Assembly (NCBI GenBank): GCA_002439285.1
Contig: DJTQ01000227.1
Coordinates: forward strand, 1-9,849
Source of the DNA: Paenibacillaceae bacterium UBA6304
Lineage (GTDB): Bacteria > Bacillota > Bacilli > Paenibacillales > Paenibacillaceae
DNA length: 9,849 nt
Direction: 5' to 3'
Shown: piece by piece, positions 7,138 to 9,849 of the stretch
How positions within the stretch are numbered: the stretch's first letter is position 1
How the letters are laid out: the number at the start of each line of letters is the position of its first letter
Made by a program: the position numbers and the translations under genes
The notes under the pieces: generated by a model
What the model was told of the DNA's origin: nothing
Database searches by the model: none
What the model saw: the letters and a program-made list of their open reading frames with translations, nothing else

Positions 7138-8238
7138 ATGCTAAAGGCCTTATTGGTGGATGATGAAATTTTAGCATTAAATTTGTTGGAGGCTATGCTT
7201 CAAGAAATAGGGGGAATTGGTGTTGCCGGTAAATTTACGAGTCCTGCAGAAGGACTTAGAATCGCTGAAACGATCAAGCCGGATATCCTCTTCTTAGATA
7301 TTGAAATGCCGGAGCTAAGCGGGATTCAAGTGGCTGAAAGAGTGGAAATGATGGATTGCGATGCAGAGATCGTATTTGTGACTGCCTATGATCAATATGC
7401 GATTGAAGCATTTAATGTCCAGGCGGTGGATTATGTCCTGAAGCCTATTGATAAGAATCGTCTGAGAAAGACCGTGGAGCGAATCGCTCAGAGAAGACAG
7501 CGGGGGGGCGCCAAGCCGGACGAGCTCTCAAGGATTAAGTTCGGCCTTCTCGGCAGTTTCCGGCTTATCGATCAACACAATAATCCGGTTAAATGGAGAA
7601 CTAAGAAAGTAAAGGAGCTGTGCGCTTATTTAATCCATAGGAATGAACCCGTACACCGGGATAAAATTATGGAGGACCTCTGGCCGGGGCAATCGCCGGA
7701 TAAAGCAGCGGCACTGGCACATACCACGGTGTATCAATTGCGGAAGGAATTAAAGAGCCGCGGATACGAGGATACAATCAACTATGAGGATGAGCGCTAT
7801 TCCTTTGTGCTGGAGGCCGACAGCGATGTTCAGGAAATCAAAGAAATTATGAAGCAAGAACCAGGCCTTAGCGACGATGATGAAATAAAAAGGCTATTGG
7901 AGATATATAAAGATAATTATCTAGCGGAAGAGGACTATTCCTGGTCTCTAACCGTGAAGGAACAGTTGAGAAAAGCAGTGATTCATTACTTGGAGAGAGC
8001 ATTGTTATTGTATCGGCAGAGCGATTTCACCGGCAGCCTCCTGAGAGAAATTCTTGAGAAGTTAAATGAATTGGATCCTTGGGAAGAGTCGTATATAGCG
8101 GAGTTGATTCAGTACCTGATCGGGCAAGGGGACCGGCGGGAGGCTTTGAGAGTGTTCGAGAATTACAGAGCTACGCTATGGCAGCAGCTTGGGGAGGAGC
8201 CTCAGAAGAGGCTAACGGATTTGATCGACAATCTATAA
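7138..8238 (+). CDS. Response regulator: receiver, winged helix and BTAD (SARP-like)
   Basis: This 366-residue cytoplasmic transcription factor is the likely phosphorylation partner of the adjacent kinase. The receiver (1-115) has Asp8/Asp9, acceptor Asp54 in LFLDIEMPELSG, Thr82 and Lys102. Its TAYDQYAIEAFNVQAVDYVLKP stretch is typical of LytR/AlgR-class receivers, which normally pair with LytS-type kinases such as the last module of the kinase. In place of the LytTR domain expected after such a receiver there is an OmpR-type winged helix (about 133-228; FGLLGSF, KELCAYLIHR, DLWPG, TTVYQLRKEL) and a helical bacterial transcriptional activation domain (about 236-366; YLAEEDYSWSL, EREALRVFENY-like helices). 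That pairing is the SARP activator layout. ATG 7138 follows the kinase stop at 7134, with AAGGAAAGGATGAG just upstream, so the two are co-translated. A terminator closes the operon. Confidence 0.93.
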   Translation: MLKALLVDDEILALNLLEAMLQEIGGIGVAGKFTSPAEGLRIAETIKPDILFLDIEMPELSGIQVAERVEMMDCDAEIVFVTAYDQYAIEAFNVQAVDYVLKPIDKNRLRKTVERIAQRRQRGGAKPDELSRIKFGLLGSFRLIDQHNNPVKWRTKKVKELCAYLIHRNEPVHRDKIMEDLWPGQSPDKAAALAHTTVYQLRKELKSRGYEDTINYEDERYSFVLEADSDVQEIKEIMKQEPGLSDDDEIKRLLEIYKDNYLAEEDYSWSLTVKEQLRKAVIHYLERALLLYRQSDFTGSLLREILEKLNELDPWEESYIAELIQYLIGQGDRREALRVFENYRATLWQQLGEEPQKRLTDLIDNL

Positions 8239-8249
8239 ATGATTAAGTG

Positions 8250-8287
8250 ATTCACCTGAAGGAATAATCCGGAGGGTGAATTTTTTT
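8250..8287 (+). terminator. Intrinsic terminator of the kinase-regulator operon
   Basis: ATTCACC (8250-8256) pairs with GGTGAAT (8275-8281). An inner GGA-ATAA-TCC stem (8261-8270) extends the hairpin, and seven consecutive T (8281-8287) follow. It starts 11 bases after the regulator stop. Confidence 0.88.
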
Positions 8288-8310
8288 GTCGCATTGTGCA
8301 TCTTTATGTC

Positions 8311-8332
8311 GAATTTGTTCAGAATTTGTTCA
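8311..8332 (+). promoter_or_regulatory. Perfect 11-base tandem repeat, candidate operator for the SARP-like regulator
   Basis: GAATTTGTTCA occurs twice with no gap (8311-8321 and 8322-8332), so both copies lie on the same face of the helix. A related ATTGTGCA lies at 8293-8300. The pair overlaps the -35 region of the next gene. SARP activators bind direct repeats spaced by 11 bases just upstream of the -10 box, so the position and period suit the regulator encoded immediately upstream. Binding is inferred. Confidence 0.6.
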
Positions 8333-8343
8333 GTGATAATAAA

Positions 8344-8349
8344 TATAAT
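8344..8349 (+). promoter_or_regulatory. -10 box for the secreted repeat protein
   Basis: TATAAT lies 12 bases downstream of the last copy of the 11-base repeat. A -35 hexamer at 17 bases would read AGAATT, far from TTGACA, which suggests activator dependence. A second candidate -10, GATAAT, is at 8335-8340. The predicted leader is about 65 bases, containing the small stem GCCT-GAAAAT-AGGC (8369-8382) of unknown significance. Confidence 0.5.
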
Positions 8350-8419
8350 TTAATGATGAGTGGCATTTGCCTGAAAATAGGCTGCTCAAACATAGATCAG
8401 GATAAAGAAGGATGATAGC

Positions 8420-9849
8420 ATGAAGAGGTTGGTCAGTATTATTTTATCCGTCGTCATGATGTTTACGACAATATCATTGGCGGGAGGAAGCACTGCGAAT
8501 GCGAAGAGTGACGGTAGCGATAGTGGTTATAACCAGAGGGCCACGAGATTGACGCCTCTTGAGATGGTGAATGAGGCAAAGGCAGAGGATAGTGCCGGAG
8601 GTTTGCTAAACGCGCTTACGAATCAAGAACTCGGCCTGAAGTTTCCGGATGGGTTTGGATCATGGGAAATCGAACAGTTAGATTACATGGTTGAAGCCGT
8701 TTCGTATTTCATCGAAGGGGATTATACAACCAAAGAACAAGTACAGTATGTTATAGATTTAACCTTGCTGCCCATGAACTTTTTTGATGAAAGAGAACTC
8801 TCGACTATTAATAATAATAACAACTTATTCTTCACGAAACTGGCGGAGAGTAAAGAAATTTTTCCGGGTAACGAAGATGTGGAACCGTTAGCCATGCTTG
8901 GAGAGTCGTTCGTAGAGATGAGTGCGGTGGATAAGGAAATTTTCGCTTATCGTACCAAGTTTTACTTGCTTACCAATCAGGATTTAGAAGCAACTGATTT
9001 TATGAGTGCGTTGACAGCAACTTTTTCAATCTATAAACCGATTAACAAGGTAACGAAGCAGACTGAGATGTATAATGTTCTCGTAAATCTCCGTTTATTG
9101 CAGACGGAATCTGAGGAATACAACCTGTCAATCATTTTCTCTGATCAGAATCCGTTAATGGAGAGCTTTATGCTCAATTTAGATAAGACCGATGGACCTG
9201 ATTTTACTTATCAGACATACAGGGAGTTAGCCCAGTGGATGATTGATCACAGGCCAACCGGCGGGTATGCCGATTTTGCGGCCATTCAGGAAACCTTTGA
9301 TCTGTTCTTTGCTCCGCGTGCTCCAAGCGTAACGGCGGACGATACAAACAACCGGTTAGTGGGCATGGACGCAACCATGGAATATTCGACAGATGGCGGT
9401 GCCCAATGGATGGACTATGATTTCGTCAATGCACCGACGTTTGCTGGCGATGTGACGGTGAAAGTTCGGGTGAAAGCGGCAGGAGCTGTGCCGGCCGGAG
9501 CCGTGACGACGCTGACATTCACTGCTAATCCGGTTCAACCGGCTCCGCCTGCACCAAACGTATCGGTGAATGAAGCCACCTACACCATCAACGGTGCGAA
9601 TGACACCATGGAGTATTCGCTTGACGGCGGGACGCTCTGGATTAGTTATAATCCGGACGACGCACCGGTATTCCGCGGCAACTATACCGTACAGGTACGC
9701 GTAAAAGCGACTGCGGAAGTTCCTGCCGGAGAGGTAACCGTTCTGTACTTCAGGGAACCTCAAGTTATCCCGATTCCTTCGGCACCAAGCGTAACCGCGG
9801 ATGATGCGGCGAACCAACTGATCGGTGCTGATGGTTCCATGGAATACTC
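8420..9849 (+). CDS. Secreted protein with DUF4073-like 77-residue repeats, 5' part
   Basis: The frame runs from ATG 8420 (GAAGGA eight bases upstream) past the window end, giving 476 complete codons. Residues 1-28 form a classical signal peptide: Lys-Arg, a hydrophobic core, then a likely cut after ANA. Residues 29-300 form a region I do not recognise. It looks mostly helical, is rich in Glu and Asp, has no evident catalytic motif, and contains a run of five Asn near residues 129-133. From residue 301 come tandem units starting APSV-, each with a TMEYS-DGG-W core and a GxxTVxVRVKA-PAG strand. These resemble DUF4073 repeats of Paenibacillus surface proteins, though that is recalled, not searched. 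Export and repeats suggest a cell-surface or extracellular role; an S-layer-homology or catalytic domain may follow downstream. It lies behind an operator-like repeat next to the two-component operon. Confidence 0.9.
   Translation, partial: MKRLVSIILSVVMMFTTISLAGGSTANAKSDGSDSGYNQRATRLTPLEMVNEAKAEDSAGGLLNALTNQELGLKFPDGFGSWEIEQLDYMVEAVSYFIEGDYTTKEQVQYVIDLTLLPMNFFDERELSTINNNNNLFFTKLAESKEIFPGNEDVEPLAMLGESFVEMSAVDKEIFAYRTKFYLLTNQDLEATDFMSALTATFSIYKPINKVTKQTEMYNVLVNLRLLQTESEEYNLSIIFSDQNPLMESFMLNLDKTDGPDFTYQTYRELAQWMIDHRPTGGYADFAAIQETFDLFFAPRAPSVTADDTNNRLVGMDATMEYSTDGGAQWMDYDFVNAPTFAGDVTVKVRVKAAGAVPAGAVTTLTFTANPVQPAPPAPNVSVNEATYTINGANDTMEYSLDGGTLWISYNPDDAPVFRGNYTVQVRVKATAEVPAGEVTVLYFREPQVIPIPSAPSVTADDAANQLIGADGSMEY
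9320..9849 (+). repeat. Tandem 231-base coding repeats (77 residues each)
   Basis: Units begin with Ala-Pro at residues 301 (9320), 378 (9551) and 455 (9782), a spacing of exactly 77 codons both times. Units one and three share PSVTADD and a Met-Glu-Tyr-Ser core; the middle unit starts PNVSVNE and is more diverged. The third is cut by the window end. The fold is probably a small beta-sandwich, inferred from the alternating hydrophobic pattern. Confidence 0.88.

Noticed and set aside
8358..8387. Possible riboswitch (cyclic-di-GMP type) in the leader of the secreted protein
   Set aside because: Only short alternative stems (GGCA-TT-TGCC and GCCT-GAAAAT-AGGC) are present; the conserved tetraloop and receptor elements of known classes are not seen and the leader is too short.
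9356..9817. Minus-strand open frame of 153 codons
   Set aside because: It lies opposite the repeat region of the secreted protein, and its apparent internal repetition only mirrors the 231-base repeats of the coding strand.
1..9849. tRNA, rRNA, CRISPR array or full insertion sequence
   Set aside because: No cloverleaf, rRNA-like tract, spaced short repeats or transposase frame was found; the only mobile-like structure is the 194-base inverted-repeat element.

Overview
The window looks like a chromosomal segment of a plant-biomass-degrading Firmicute, most likely Paenibacillus or a close relative. The evidence is a moderate GC content, strong AGGAGG-type ribosome binding sites, a GH52 beta-xylosidase closely resembling the Geobacillus enzymes, an AraC regulator of the two-HTH type common in Paenibacillus, a 7TM hybrid sensor kinase paired with a receiver-BTAD regulator, and a secreted protein built from DUF4073-like repeats. 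The genus is inferred; no rRNA or housekeeping marker is present.

Region 1 (1-2860), xylan utilisation. A GH52 beta-xylosidase gene on the minus strand runs off the left edge (first 603 codons, TTG start). It diverges from an AraC-family regulator on the plus strand. The 145-base gap between them holds a minus-strand promoter, a near-consensus CcpA (cre) site just downstream of it, and a 25-codon open frame with its own Shine-Dalgarno sequence whose stop overlaps the regulator's start (ATGA). A simple reading is xylo-oligosaccharide hydrolysis induced by the AraC protein and repressed by preferred sugars.

Region 2 (2861-3087), gene-poor spacer. It is almost entirely a 194-base element bounded by perfect 16-base inverted repeats. 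Complementarity continues inward, which suggests a MITE-like element or a long RNA hairpin.

Region 3 (3088-8238), plus strand. An SGNH/GDSL esterase-like hydrolase is followed, after a hairpin that buries the next gene's ribosome binding site, by a 1014-residue sensor kinase with two complete kinase modules separated by a receiver. Three bases later comes a LytR-type receiver fused to a winged-helix/BTAD (SARP-like) output. The kinase and regulator form one operon closed by a clear intrinsic terminator.

Region 4 (8288-9849). A perfect 11-base tandem repeat sits just upstream of a -10 box. It precedes a secreted protein with an unrecognised ~270-residue N-terminal region followed by 77-residue repeats that continue past the right edge. 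The most interesting hypothesis is that the SARP-like regulator binds the 11-base repeats and switches on this exported repeat protein, making the kinase, regulator and exported protein one signalling unit.
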